A stretch of 64,000 nt of DNA from Cytophagaceae bacterium. Its GTDB lineage: Bacteria; Bacteroidota; Bacteroidia; Cytophagales; Cyclobacteriaceae. The translations under genes and the position numbers were made by a program. The notes under the pieces were generated by a model that saw nothing but the letters and a program-made list of their open reading frames with translations, had not been told where the DNA came from and searched no databases. The stretch covers positions 3,569,234 to 3,633,233 of the forward strand of contig CP030886.1 of assembly GCA_006969745.1 (NCBI GenBank). Reading direction: 5' to 3'. Below, in pieces: positions 15,858 through 25,163 of this stretch (position 1 is its first letter; each line of letters starts with the position of its first letter).

Positions 15858-18536
15858 CGGAATATTATCTGTATTTATTTTCACTTTCACTTTTCCCTTC
15901 GTCATTAACTCACGCAGCAGACGCTCCAAAGGGAATATCATAAATGCAATTGATGCGTCCAGAAGAAAATCGACAACCGGGGTGCTTTTGAAACTGAATA
16001 ACGACCCAATAGCGCTTTGAAGAAATTCAATAATTAATACTAAGGTTAGTAGTGTCAATCCGCTTCTAAGCAACCGATTTTTTGAGCTATCCTGATTTAG
16101 TTTGGTCGAGAAATAAACCAACCCACCAAAGAAGAGGATTTGGATGGCGTAAAACCACGGGGTTTGCCAGTATGGAGGCTTTACTGAAAAATTCAAGACT
16201 TCTCCTTCTTCTATTCTTCCGAATGCGTCTCTGGCTCTCACTTTCAGAGTATAATTACCTTCGGGTAAAAAACTAAAATCTATTGATTTGCTGCGCCCCC
16301 AATCTGACCAATCGGTATTTAGTCCGTCGAGCTTGTACTGAAATTCAGGATTCAATAAGCCAAGAAAATCAGGCTTTGATAGCTCTACACTCAAAAAGTT
16401 TTCGTCATAGCTTAATGTAAATTTTTGAGATTGATCTATATCTCCAGCTTCGTTAGAAACACGCTTCAAAAAGAAACTAAAAGTTTCCATCCCACCTTTT
16501 TTTGAAGGGTCGTACTTTAGAATTTCATTGCTTTGTGTTAAGAGCCAGAGTTGGTTGGTAGATTGATCAATAGAGATGGCTCTTAGGTCCGGAAAAAGCC
16601 CGAGATATTGCAGTGATTCAATAGAGCCGTCCTGTTTGAGATGTGACCATACCTTTCCATTGAATACCCAAACTCCATTTTCGACAGGATCAAATATATG
16701 GTGAAGAGGTTCGCCTATTTTTGATTTCAGATCAAGATTTTCCTTGACCTTATTGGTGGGTTTGTCATAATAAAAATAGCCTTGAGAATTGATAAAGTAC
16801 AACGTGTCATTTCTATTTAGAATGTTTACATCATCAAGAAAAATATTGTTCAGTTTTAACTTTTCGTTGATGCTGAAAGTGGAATCTGTAGAGGTAGTCT
16901 TATAGATAGCACCTGTCCCAGCCATCCACATATTGCCAAGATCATCCTCTCGCATACTTACGATGATATCATTCATCTGAGTGCTGTTTTGCTCTATCCA
17001 AATATCATCCTCCAGATGATAAAGCTTCAGTTCTAGATTTGAAGTACTTATAACGAGTTGGTCTTTACTGTTAATCATAAAGGAACGTACACTCTCCGGA
17101 ATGATGATTTGTGCTCCCTCTTTAGTCAGTTCATAAATGCCAGTTGTGCTGATACCCAACAGCTTGCTTTTGTAGGGCACCACAGAGATAAACTTGCCAT
17201 TGGCACCTTCTACCTGTTTGAATGAGTAATTAATATCTATCGGCACTTTTCTTACCCGCCGAACATATTTGGTGTTCTTTTCTTTTTTCCCTTTGACCTG
17301 CTCTACATTGTCTTCGTCATCAAAAATGTCCGCTATTGCATTGAATAGGCCTTTTTTCTTAGATTTCTGCTCTGAATTTTTCGCACGATTTCTCTTTCCA
17401 AACAATCTCTTCAAAAGAGGTTCTTCGTCATCAGGCGCTGTTGCTGGTTTTTTGACCGGTCTTCTATTCTTACGTTTTACCTGATAATACACCTTGTTTT
17501 CGAAAAGGGTATCACTGTCAAAATAGAATAAACCCAAGCTTGTAGTCACCCATAAATCTTCACCATAGTTAGAAACACTGGTGAGATTTCCGTTTAGCCC
17601 CAGGAAATGTGAATAACTGTAAGCAGGAAACAAAGGCGCAACTTGTGTTATGCCAAACTCATGTGCAGCCCAAATGCCGTTGGAGTTGTCTGTATGAATA
17701 GTGTAAACTTCATTGTCAGGCAGTCCTGCATTGTAGTCAGTTACATCAACATATTCTGGATTTGTATCATCAAACAAAACAAGCCCACTTTCGAAAGTAG
17801 CGCAAACAAAGAGGGAATCATTGAGCCATTGTATCTCCTTTATCTCAACTCCCAGGTCATCCAGAATGTCATTCTGTGGAAGTTCGTGAAACTCGAAATT
17901 TTGATAGGTGTATATCTTTTGATCAAAGCCAACGACTAAATCTGGTTTCCCTTTTCTTCGGCTGGAATAGGACACCTTCTTTGCCGGATTAATAGAAGTT
18001 AAAGAATCGTTTATCACGAAAGTGCTGTCTTGTGTATTTACAAGCATCTCCGAATCCAGTTCATAAATATTGATGAAGTCTCCTGAATGGGTCGTGATTG
18101 CTCCGGTTGAAATATCATACACAATGAGGTTTTTGCTACCAAGGAAGTATACTTTTTTACGCAAGTAGTGGGTTTCGAGAAACAGATCATCCAAGGTGTC
18201 TGCTGCTATTATAGGCTTGTATTGAATTTTTCGATTGTGAAAATCAATCATCCCGATGCTTCCAATACAGCCTACATACACCACGTCTGAAGTATCAATT
18301 GCAATGGAGAGCGCTGCTGATGGAGTTTTGTAAAAATCCCATGCCTCTCCATCATATTTCAAGACACCTGAGCGATTGGCAATGCAAAGTCTTCCATAAC
18401 TGTCACTGTCAATTTCAAAGTTTGAATTATCTATATTAGAATGTCGGGGAAAATGATGTGTAAGCAGAAAGTCGCCTTTTTGAGCAAAAGTAGATGAAAG
18501 GATAAGACATAACATGGCGGTGAAAAAGTGCCTCAT
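15828..18536 (-). CDS. Sensor propeller protein with Y_Y_Y domain and no output domain
   Basis: A 902-residue exported protein. After the signal peptide comes a large two-component-regulator-type propeller domain (repeats such as DDLGNMWMAGTG and NSNGIWAAHEFG) to about residue 690. A lysine/arginine-rich insert lies near 355-420. The Y_Y_Y domain follows (EFQYKLDGLNTDWSDWG, LPEGNYTLKVRARD), then PPYWQTPWFY and three hydrophobic segments. Family members usually continue into a histidine kinase, LytTR or GGDEF output, but here the protein ends after a short charged tail (GKVKVKINTD). Signal transfer, if any, must use a partner. The start is 23 bases from the divergent mtgA. Confidence 0.85.
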   Translation of the reverse strand: MRHFFTAMLCLILSSTFAQKGDFLLTHHFPRHSNIDNSNFEIDSDSYGRLCIANRSGVLKYDGEAWDFYKTPSAALSIAIDTSDVVYVGCIGSIGMIDFHNRKIQYKPIIAADTLDDLFLETHYLRKKVYFLGSKNLIVYDISTGAITTHSGDFINIYELDSEMLVNTQDSTFVINDSLTSINPAKKVSYSSRRKGKPDLVVGFDQKIYTYQNFEFHELPQNDILDDLGVEIKEIQWLNDSLFVCATFESGLVLFDDTNPEYVDVTDYNAGLPDNEVYTIHTDNSNGIWAAHEFGITQVAPLFPAYSYSHFLGLNGNLTSVSNYGEDLWVTTSLGLFYFDSDTLFENKVYYQVKRKNRRPVKKPATAPDDEEPLLKRLFGKRNRAKNSEQKSKKKGLFNAIADIFDDEDNVEQVKGKKEKNTKYVRRVRKVPIDINYSFKQVEGANGKFISVVPYKSKLLGISTTGIYELTKEGAQIIIPESVRSFMINSKDQLVISTSNLELKLYHLEDDIWIEQNSTQMNDIIVSMREDDLGNMWMAGTGAIYKTTSTDSTFSINEKLKLNNIFLDDVNILNRNDTLYFINSQGYFYYDKPTNKVKENLDLKSKIGEPLHHIFDPVENGVWVFNGKVWSHLKQDGSIESLQYLGLFPDLRAISIDQSTNQLWLLTQSNEILKYDPSKKGGMETFSFFLKRVSNEAGDIDQSQKFTLSYDENFLSVELSKPDFLGLLNPEFQYKLDGLNTDWSDWGRSKSIDFSFLPEGNYTLKVRARDAFGRIEEGEVLNFSVKPPYWQTPWFYAIQILFFGGLVYFSTKLNQDSSKNRLLRSGLTLLTLVLIIEFLQSAIGSLFSFKSTPVVDFLLDASIAFMIFPLERLLRELMTKGKVKVKINTDNIPLVRKDSSSE

Positions 18537-18559
18537 TTCCCGAAATTAATGGATGTAAA

Positions 18560-19261
18560 TTGAAAAAAGCTATTAATCATATTATCAAATCTGTCGCAGG
18601 CTTTGTTTTGTTATTCAATGTGTTTGCACTGATATGGGTGATCATCTATTCCTTCGTACCGATTCCTATTACCAAGCTAATGTTGCAAGAGAGGAGGACC
18701 AAGGAAATTAAATATGAATGGCGTGATTTAGAAGATATTTCCGGGCGTTTACAGCTTGCAGTGATGTGTGCTGAAGATCAATATTTTCTTTTGCACCATG
18801 GGCTGGATTTTCGATCCATTAAGGAAGCTGAGGAGGCAAATAAACGTGGAGGAAATATGCGTGGAGCAAGTACTATCACCCAACAAGTGGCTAAAAATGT
18901 ATTTCTATGGCCAGATCGAACCTGGATAAGGAAAGCTTCAGAGTTGTATTTTGCATTGTTGATAGAGATGGTTTGGAGTAAGGAACGAATCATGGAGGTT
19001 TATTTAAATGTAGCCGAACTTGGTGACGGCATTTTTGGGGCCGAAGCTGCGGCTCAGACCTATTTCAAAAAACCTGTTTCTGAGATAAGCGTAACTCAAG
19101 CTGCCAGACTGGCGGCAATTTTACCGAGCCCGAAGAGATATTCGGCTGTAGCTCCAAGTCCTTATGTTCAAAGACGTGTGGATTGGATCAAAACGCAAAT
19201 GAAATATTGGGGATACGAAATGACCTATGACCAGGAATTTGTGAAAAAAATGATCGAGTGA
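18560..19261 (+). CDS. mtgA: Monofunctional biosynthetic peptidoglycan transglycosylase
   Basis: A 233-residue GT51 enzyme that polymerises lipid II into glycan strands at the inner membrane and lacks a transpeptidase domain. One membrane anchor (about 10-32) is followed by the catalytic motif AEDQYFLLHHGLDF with its essential Glu, then GASTITQQVAKNVFLW, KERIMEVYLNVAELG and GIFGAEAAAQTYF, all standard family motifs. The start is TTG at 18560; the nearest ATG is out of frame. The 23-base gap to the divergent propeller gene leaves little room for separate promoters. The stop is next to the convergent protease gene. Confidence 0.94.
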   Translation: MKKAINHIIKSVAGFVLLFNVFALIWVIIYSFVPIPITKLMLQERRTKEIKYEWRDLEDISGRLQLAVMCAEDQYFLLHHGLDFRSIKEAEEANKRGGNMRGASTITQQVAKNVFLWPDRTWIRKASELYFALLIEMVWSKERIMEVYLNVAELGDGIFGAEAAAQTYFKKPVSEISVTQAARLAAILPSPKRYSAVAPSPYVQRRVDWIKTQMKYWGYEMTYDQEFVKKMIE

Positions 19262-19262
19262 T

Positions 19263-22200
19263 CTATCTTTTCAGCAAATACTGCTCAAATATCTGCTTAC
19301 CAATTCTTGCCTTCACAATAAATAAACCAGCTCCTAATTCATTTAGATCTAATTTTTTCACTGGAGATTCAATCGTCAATAGATTCTTTCCATCTATACT
19401 ATAAATCGAAAGTTTATCAATTGCATCAATGGATGTTATGTTAATCAAGCCATCGGTAGGGTTTGGATAGATGCTAAATTGTGAAGGATCTTCAAGCGCT
19501 AGAGGGGGTGTAAAATCGAGCAATAAGGTATCTGATTTTTCACATCCTGAGGCGCCCGAAACTTTAAGTACAATTTCATACAATTCATTGTCCAGAAAGA
19601 ATATCGGACTTGTGGAAGTTTCGGATAGAGTACCGTTTATGTACCATTCATGACTATTCAAATCATCGTTTGTGTCTATGGCTAATTGTACTTTGTGTTT
19701 GGTACCAACTTCAGATACTGTGTGATCGATATTAAACGTCAGAGATTGGTCCGTGATATTAACTTCGATTGGCATTCCCGGTAGTCCATCATCCAAATTG
19801 ACAACATATACTTGTGCGTACTCATTCGTTCGAAGGTGTTTCCCCTTCTTTATAAGTATACTAAGCTCAGGGTCTTCATAAAAACCAAAATAGCTTCCGT
19901 TCTCGGGGCGTATATCGACTTCTTCACCAAAGCATGAATTTAAATCTTCCTGTGCAGCAAAGGGAGAGGTGCTTATAAGAACTTCTTTGTTTAGGGTTTT
20001 TACGCAATTATCCGGACTGACAATTTCAAGAGAAACCTCAATTGTACTTTCAGTCGCAGGCACAGTTATCTTGGCTGATGTCCCGGCCAATTGTCCATCA
20101 ACTGTCCACTCAATGGTGGATTCTGAATCAACTCCTTCAGCATAAAAGGCAATCTGATGATCTTCTGATAATGTATCTGGGAAATGGATGATTTGACCGA
20201 CCACTTCCAATACATCAATCTCGACAGGTACTTTGGCGCTTTCAAAGGCCCCGTATACTCCACTCACAAATACCGTGGTGTCCATTGCAATTGAATTGAG
20301 GGTAATATTTGATCCACTGATCGATGGTTTTTGACTGTTTTCAAAAGCATAAACATGAATTTTTTCAGCGCCAGGTTCAGTGATTAATACATCTTCACCC
20401 GGACAAATGATATGGTTTGGCAGGTTAGGAGCTGAAGGACGATTTGCAACTATTAGGTTTTTTGTGATCTCATCTGTGCACCCCAAATCATTACTTGCCT
20501 GCAGTGTAATGGCGTAAGTGCCGGGAGTTGAAAATGGGAGTGCTGGGTTCTGGATGCTAGAGGTAGTGCCCTGGTCAAAATCCCATGACCATGAAGTAGC
20601 GTCGAGGCTCATGTCCGTAAACTGAACCACATTAGTGGTTGGATTATCTAGATATAATGTGTCTGTTGACATTTCGAAATCAGCTATGTCATTAAACACT
20701 TTGACTCTGATTTCAAACAAATCCGAGGCATAACTATTATCCACATTTTTCACATAAAAAGAAGTGTCTTTGGTAATTGTGCCGATATTAATACTGGAAG
20801 CTGTGGCAATAAAATCCTGAGCTAATGCATCTTCATAAAACTCGTAATTGTTTCCTTGGCTGGGATCAAGGGTTAACGAGGTGCCGGCACAAACAGAAAA
20901 TGTTTCTAAAACTCTGGGTTTAAGAATGAAAGTGCCTAATTGATTCTGAGCTTCATCTAACACAAGCTCAAGGGCTGCCTGCGAGTCTGAGATGGCGTAA
21001 ACAACATTGATAAATTCATCGGAATAAGCATTTAGCTGGTTGATTGTGACCCCACTAATAGTTGCTACATCGTTACCGGCGCCTGCACCTCCGGCAGTGG
21101 TGTATGATTGATTTACAAGGAAATTGTATTTATCAGTATCACTGAATATATTGTCGATATCTGGCGAGTTTCCATTCAAGGATGCCATATCTAAAGCACA
21201 ATATTCAAAGCTGTCACCTCCAGTGACTTTTATTCCCGCAAAAAGATTGCTGTTATTATTCCTTGTGAATATGTAATTATCCGAAATGTCATATTCGGCA
21301 TAATTTGTAGTTTCTTCGTCAAGATCCCAGTCTGCAAATACTCCAAATGTTAGATTGTTTATTGCTGAAGCTGATGTGTTGACAATCCTGTACCTTATGA
21401 TTATGTAGTCCTTGTCTACCCAGGTGATATTGGATTGTTCAATTAAAAGGGATCTGTTTATGTCAATGAATTCCGAATAGCCAAAATGATCTGCAGCCGG
21501 ATGATGATAGAGCTTATAGTTCTTTTGAACAGCAAAATCTTGATTTCGAGCTTCACTACTGTAATTCGCAATAATATTGTCAGATACTGCCGTAGAATTG
21601 GTAGCGAGAAGAATTCCGGCATACTTTATTAAAGTATCCGTTTGATATATAAATCCTGACCCTTCAAAAGGATTGTATTTGTCGAACGCAAGATCTCCAT
21701 CACCGCTTATTGTCATCGAGATCTTATCATTTCCAAAATCCGCATAATTAGGTGATGTAATTACTTCCAGAAACTGAAAGTCGTTATAGCCTGTAGCTGA
21801 GTAGTCTAATCGGATTTCTATGTCAGATGCTGGCTCAATATCTTCATCAAGAATTATCTCAAATGAGATCTGCTGTGTATCCTGTGTATTCATATATCCT
21901 GTTTGGAAGCTCCCATTTGAAATGCTGAAATTGTTGTCAGGAGAAGAAATAGTGACCATCGGGGAGTTAATAGGGGACAAGTGATTGGTTAGGGTAGCGC
22001 TTACATACACTGTGTCTCCATAAAAGACGTTTTGGCCAAAAGTAGAGGTGAGCATAGGATTTTCGGCCCTCAGTGATTTGACTGATGACTCGCTGACTGC
22101 ACGAAGCACATTGAGTCTCCCTTTGCCTAATTTCCCGTCATAGGTTGAGTTACTGCCAATGTCATAAATATCATCTGATGTAGCTCTTATCCGTTCCATT

Positions 22201-23357
22201 ATTTGGATAGCGCTTAATCCTGGATATTGATCTTTTACAAGGGCTGCCGCGGCAGCTACCTGCGGTGATGCGAAAGAGGTTCCGGGTCCTCCGTTTGAAT
22301 ACCCATTTCCATTCACGGTAGAATACATTGAGACTCCCGGTGCTACTAAGTCAACGCTGTGGTTAAATGAAGAACCTGATGATTTATTATCGCTGGCATC
22401 AGTAGCGCCAACTGAAAGGACATTATCATAACTGGCGGGATACCATTTATTTTCTTCGGTAGTTTTTCCTCCTTCGTTGCCTGCAGCTGCGACCAGGATC
22501 ATGTCTAAATCTAATGCAGCGTAATTGATGATATCCTGCTCTGATTGCAATGGATTCCCCATTCGGCCCCAGGATAAATTCGCTACATCAAAACCATTTT
22601 CAGCTGCATAGATGATAGCTTCATACAAGCCACCGCTTTGTCCGTTACTGGACTTGAATCCTTTCAAAGCCGCCACTTTCGTATTGTATCCGACACCTGC
22701 AATGCCAATACCATTGTTGGTGGATGCTCCCGCAATTCCAGCTACAATCATTCCGTGATTTCCATTTTGTATGGATGGATCCGTGTCTACATCCGCAAAA
22801 TCATACCCATGGTAGTCATCTATATATCCATTGTTATCGTTATCTATACCATCGACAGGATCATCACTATTGACCCACAGGTTAGTTATAATGTCTTCAT
22901 GGTCCAGGTCGATCCCCGAATCTATGATTGCAATGGTTATATCATCATCTCCTTTGGTGATATCCCATGCATCATATGCGCGAATTTTGTCCAAATAATA
23001 CTGATTGGTAATTAATGCATCCGTTGGTGTAGAAAGTGGAATGTATTGAACGATAGGATCAGCATAAATTAAACCGGGTGAGGTCCTTCTTAACTCATTG
23101 CAATAACTAATCGGGTCTTTCCCCTTGGGGATTTTTATTTTTAGAATATCAGCACGTGTCGATTGTCCGCTGGATATTACCAGTTTTTGTGCACTTTGAT
23201 GAACTTGATCTACTGCATTTTTTTCATACCTCACATAGATCCATTGATCGTCCAATGGAATGTCTATAAAGTCTTTAGCTCGCAGCACTTCAGCACTTTG
23301 TCCAAATGCTGAAGTACCTATGACGAAAGTTAGAAATATGTATAAAAATCGTTTCAC
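19263..23357 (-). CDS. Subtilisin-like (S8) protease with T9SS sorting domain
   Basis: A secreted serine protease of 1364 residues. The signal peptide (1-20) and a propeptide-like part precede the S8 domain with the complete triad: Asp146 (AIIDSGIDLDHED), His201 (GNHGMIVAG) and Ser361 (GTSFASPQ), plus the oxyanion Asn294 (AAGNEGG). Then come Ig-like regions, a PKD domain (SWSWDFDQGTTSS, PGTYAITLQASNDLG) and further beta domains. The tail SIYPNPTDGLINI to EQYLLKR is a type A T9SS sorting signal, so it should be exported by type IX secretion. The start is GTG, overlapping the stop of the SDR gene by one base, suggesting coupled translation. Confidence 0.94.
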   Translation of the reverse strand: MKRFLYIFLTFVIGTSAFGQSAEVLRAKDFIDIPLDDQWIYVRYEKNAVDQVHQSAQKLVISSGQSTRADILKIKIPKGKDPISYCNELRRTSPGLIYADPIVQYIPLSTPTDALITNQYYLDKIRAYDAWDITKGDDDITIAIIDSGIDLDHEDIITNLWVNSDDPVDGIDNDNNGYIDDYHGYDFADVDTDPSIQNGNHGMIVAGIAGASTNNGIGIAGVGYNTKVAALKGFKSSNGQSGGLYEAIIYAAENGFDVANLSWGRMGNPLQSEQDIINYAALDLDMILVAAAGNEGGKTTEENKWYPASYDNVLSVGATDASDNKSSGSSFNHSVDLVAPGVSMYSTVNGNGYSNGGPGTSFASPQVAAAAALVKDQYPGLSAIQIMERIRATSDDIYDIGSNSTYDGKLGKGRLNVLRAVSESSVKSLRAENPMLTSTFGQNVFYGDTVYVSATLTNHLSPINSPMVTISSPDNNFSISNGSFQTGYMNTQDTQQISFEIILDEDIEPASDIEIRLDYSATGYNDFQFLEVITSPNYADFGNDKISMTISGDGDLAFDKYNPFEGSGFIYQTDTLIKYAGILLATNSTAVSDNIIANYSSEARNQDFAVQKNYKLYHHPAADHFGYSEFIDINRSLLIEQSNITWVDKDYIIIRYRIVNTSASAINNLTFGVFADWDLDEETTNYAEYDISDNYIFTRNNNSNLFAGIKVTGGDSFEYCALDMASLNGNSPDIDNIFSDTDKYNFLVNQSYTTAGGAGAGNDVATISGVTINQLNAYSDEFINVVYAISDSQAALELVLDEAQNQLGTFILKPRVLETFSVCAGTSLTLDPSQGNNYEFYEDALAQDFIATASSINIGTITKDTSFYVKNVDNSYASDLFEIRVKVFNDIADFEMSTDTLYLDNPTTNVVQFTDMSLDATSWSWDFDQGTTSSIQNPALPFSTPGTYAITLQASNDLGCTDEITKNLIVANRPSAPNLPNHIICPGEDVLITEPGAEKIHVYAFENSQKPSISGSNITLNSIAMDTTVFVSGVYGAFESAKVPVEIDVLEVVGQIIHFPDTLSEDHQIAFYAEGVDSESTIEWTVDGQLAGTSAKITVPATESTIEVSLEIVSPDNCVKTLNKEVLISTSPFAAQEDLNSCFGEEVDIRPENGSYFGFYEDPELSILIKKGKHLRTNEYAQVYVVNLDDGLPGMPIEVNITDQSLTFNIDHTVSEVGTKHKVQLAIDTNDDLNSHEWYINGTLSETSTSPIFFLDNELYEIVLKVSGASGCEKSDTLLLDFTPPLALEDPSQFSIYPNPTDGLINITSIDAIDKLSIYSIDGKNLLTIESPVKKLDLNELGAGLFIVKARIGKQIFEQYLLKR

Positions 23358-24151
23358 TAAGTCACTCGCAATTTCCTAACAGCTTTTGCAGCTGCCTTTG
23401 GCCAGAATCTTTTCAGATATATGCCCATTTTCTCCTTCAATCCTCCAATGTAAACTTCATTTTTATTGGACTCAATTGACTTAATAATAAGGCGTGCACA
23501 CTTTTCAGGTGACATTCCTTTTTCTTGCCCGGGGTCCATTTTGTTTTGTTGGCTACCATCACCAACAAGTGCATTGTAGGATATGTTAGTCTTAATATAC
23601 CCAGGGAGTACAATGGTAACCTTTATGTTATCATGGTGATGCTCTGCACGTAGTGCATCGTAAAATCCATGCAAGGCATGTTTTGAGGCTCCATACCCAG
23701 ACCTGAATGGCGTATTTATAATGCCTACAGTAGATGTGACTATGACATGATGGCCTTTCTTTCTCTCTACCATTTTTGCCAAAAGTTTCTTAGTGAGAGT
23801 GATGGAACCAAAATAGTTGACCTCCATAAGCCTGCGATCTACCTCCAGACTGGTGTTTAGAATTGTATCCCTTTGGCTTATTCCGCCATTATTTATCAAA
23901 ATATCTACGTCTCCGAAGATTGTAGATGCCTCCTTAGTTCTTTGTTTCAATGAGAATTGATCCTCTAAATCTAAAGTCAGTGTGGCTACTGTATCCGATT
24001 TACAATTTGCCTTCACTCGATCCAACTCTTCTTGCCGACGAGCTGAAATGATAAGTTTTGCACCCTTTTCCGCAAGTTGATAAGCCAATTGCTCTCCAAT
24101 CCCAGAGCTGGCACCAGTGAGCCAAACTACACTATTCTTGATTTTGGTCAT
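23357..24151 (-). CDS. SDR family oxidoreductase
   Basis: A 264-residue short-chain dehydrogenase. The nucleotide-binding motif TGASSGIG is at 14-21, NNGG follows near 90 and the catalytic YGASK near 156-160, with the conserved Ser in VTSTVG before it. It resembles the DHRS7/YqjQ type of classical SDR, acting on lipid-like or small carbonyl substrates; the actual substrate is unknown. It overlaps the upstream membrane-protein gene by 20 bases and abuts the protease gene, so it is mid-operon in folA, membrane protein, SDR, protease. Confidence 0.88.
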   Translation of the reverse strand: MTKIKNSVVWLTGASSGIGEQLAYQLAEKGAKLIISARRQEELDRVKANCKSDTVATLTLDLEDQFSLKQRTKEASTIFGDVDILINNGGISQRDTILNTSLEVDRRLMEVNYFGSITLTKKLLAKMVERKKGHHVIVTSTVGIINTPFRSGYGASKHALHGFYDALRAEHHHDNIKVTIVLPGYIKTNISYNALVGDGSQQNKMDPGQEKGMSPEKCARLIIKSIESNKNEVYIGGLKEKMGIYLKRFWPKAAAKAVRKLRVT

Positions 24152-24533
24152 TCTTTCTTTTGTTGTTTTCTACGAATACGTAGATGCTATACACTCCCAC
24201 TGCGGTTCCGAAGGGAAAGCTGAAAATGGAAACGCATCCGGCAATCAATGCGACGACAATTCCCCAATTTCTTTTTTGCAAAAGCCCGATTCCGGCAATT
24301 ATTGACGGCAGGGCAGAGAAAATAAGCAAGAGAATGAAAACAGTTCGGATAATTGATTCTACGAACAACAATATATCCTCAGCATCATTGCCCACATCGT
24401 TGGCTATCTCTTCTGCTATAAATGGGAAAAGCATTGTTATAAAGCTCCCAATAAATATGAATGCAACTGCTATAAGTGAACCATAAACAAGATGAATGAT
24501 TCCTAAGGTTCTTTTGTGTGATTGAATGTCCAT
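24132..24533 (-). CDS. Small four-helix membrane protein of unknown function
   Basis: A 133-residue integral membrane protein. I choose the start at 24533 (MDIQSHKRTLGIIH), because the upstream extension of the frame overlaps folA. Four hydrophobic segments are visible, including LIAVAFIFIGSFITMLF, TVFILLLIFSALPSIIAGIGLL and NWGIVVALIAGCVSIF. Such proteins are common in Bacteroidota and usually unnamed. It starts 7 bases after the folA stop and overlaps the SDR start, so it is translated from the same message. Function unknown. Confidence 0.7.
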   Translation of the reverse strand: MDIQSHKRTLGIIHLVYGSLIAVAFIFIGSFITMLFPFIAEEIANDVGNDAEDILLFVESIIRTVFILLLIFSALPSIIAGIGLLQKRNWGIVVALIAGCVSIFSFPFGTAVGVYSIYVFVENNKRKNDQNQE

Positions 24534-24540
24534 GTTCTGA

Positions 24541-25041
24541 TTATTTTCTAGAATATACAACGAAATCAAATGAAAATTTGTGTCGATCGTCAATTGGATG
24601 GTGTTTTCGTGATTTTTCAAACCAAACTGATTTGTCAAAATCTGGAAAAGTAACCTGTCCATCAAATGACTGGTTGATCTCCGTTAGATAGATTCGATCT
24701 GCATGTTCAAGGCCCATTCTATAGATCTCACCTCCACCAATGATAAAAGCTTCTGATTCTCCGCTTTGTTTGGCTATGTCGAGTGCATCTGCTAGTGAAG
24801 TGACTACTTTTTCCCCTTTAGCATTATAATTGGCCTGTCTGGTGATCACAATATTGGTACGCCCGGGCAAAGGCTGAAAAGAATGGGGCAGGGATTCCCA
24901 ATTTTTTCTACCCATAATTACATGGTGACCTTTGGTTGTGTCTTTGAAATATTTGAAGTCATCGGGCAAATGCCAGGGGATATCGTTGTCTTTACCAATC
25001 ACCCGGTTACTTCCCATCGCTGCTATCATTGATATGATCAT
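24541..25041 (-). CDS. folA: Dihydrofolate reductase
   Basis: NADPH-dependent reduction of dihydrofolate to tetrahydrofolate, needed for thymidylate and purine synthesis. The 166 residues match bacterial [25 protein letters not shown] with the substrate-site Asp in [17 protein letters not shown], and [13 protein letters not shown] for cofactor binding. It is complete. It is the first gene of a leftward run with the membrane protein, SDR and protease. About 120 bases separate it from fmt and hold nothing I recognise. Confidence 0.96.
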   Translation of the reverse strand: MIISMIAAMGSNRVIGKDNDIPWHLPDDFKYFKDTTKGHHVIMGRKNWESLPHSFQPLPGRTNIVITRQANYNAKGEKVVTSLADALDIAKQSGESEAFIIGGGEIYRMGLEHADRIYLTEINQSFDGQVTFPDFDKSVWFEKSRKHHPIDDRHKFSFDFVVYSRK

Positions 25042-25163
25042 AGATCTTGTTCTGCTTTATTAAGTAATTATGTCAAATTTAACTCCGACCATGTTCAATG
25101 CGCTACCGTTTTGGTTTTCATTTCTATGGGTCGCAAATGTTTAACATCGGACAGAAGCTCTAG

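Noticed and set aside
22638..23015. Open frame of 125 codons on the + strand within the protease gene
   Set aside because: It is antisense to the highly conserved S8 catalytic region and has no recognisable features.
24534..24665. Amino-terminal extension of the small membrane protein (start at 24665)
   Set aside because: The extension lies entirely within folA apart from a few bases and has no membrane or signal character; the ATG at 24533 fits the gap after folA.
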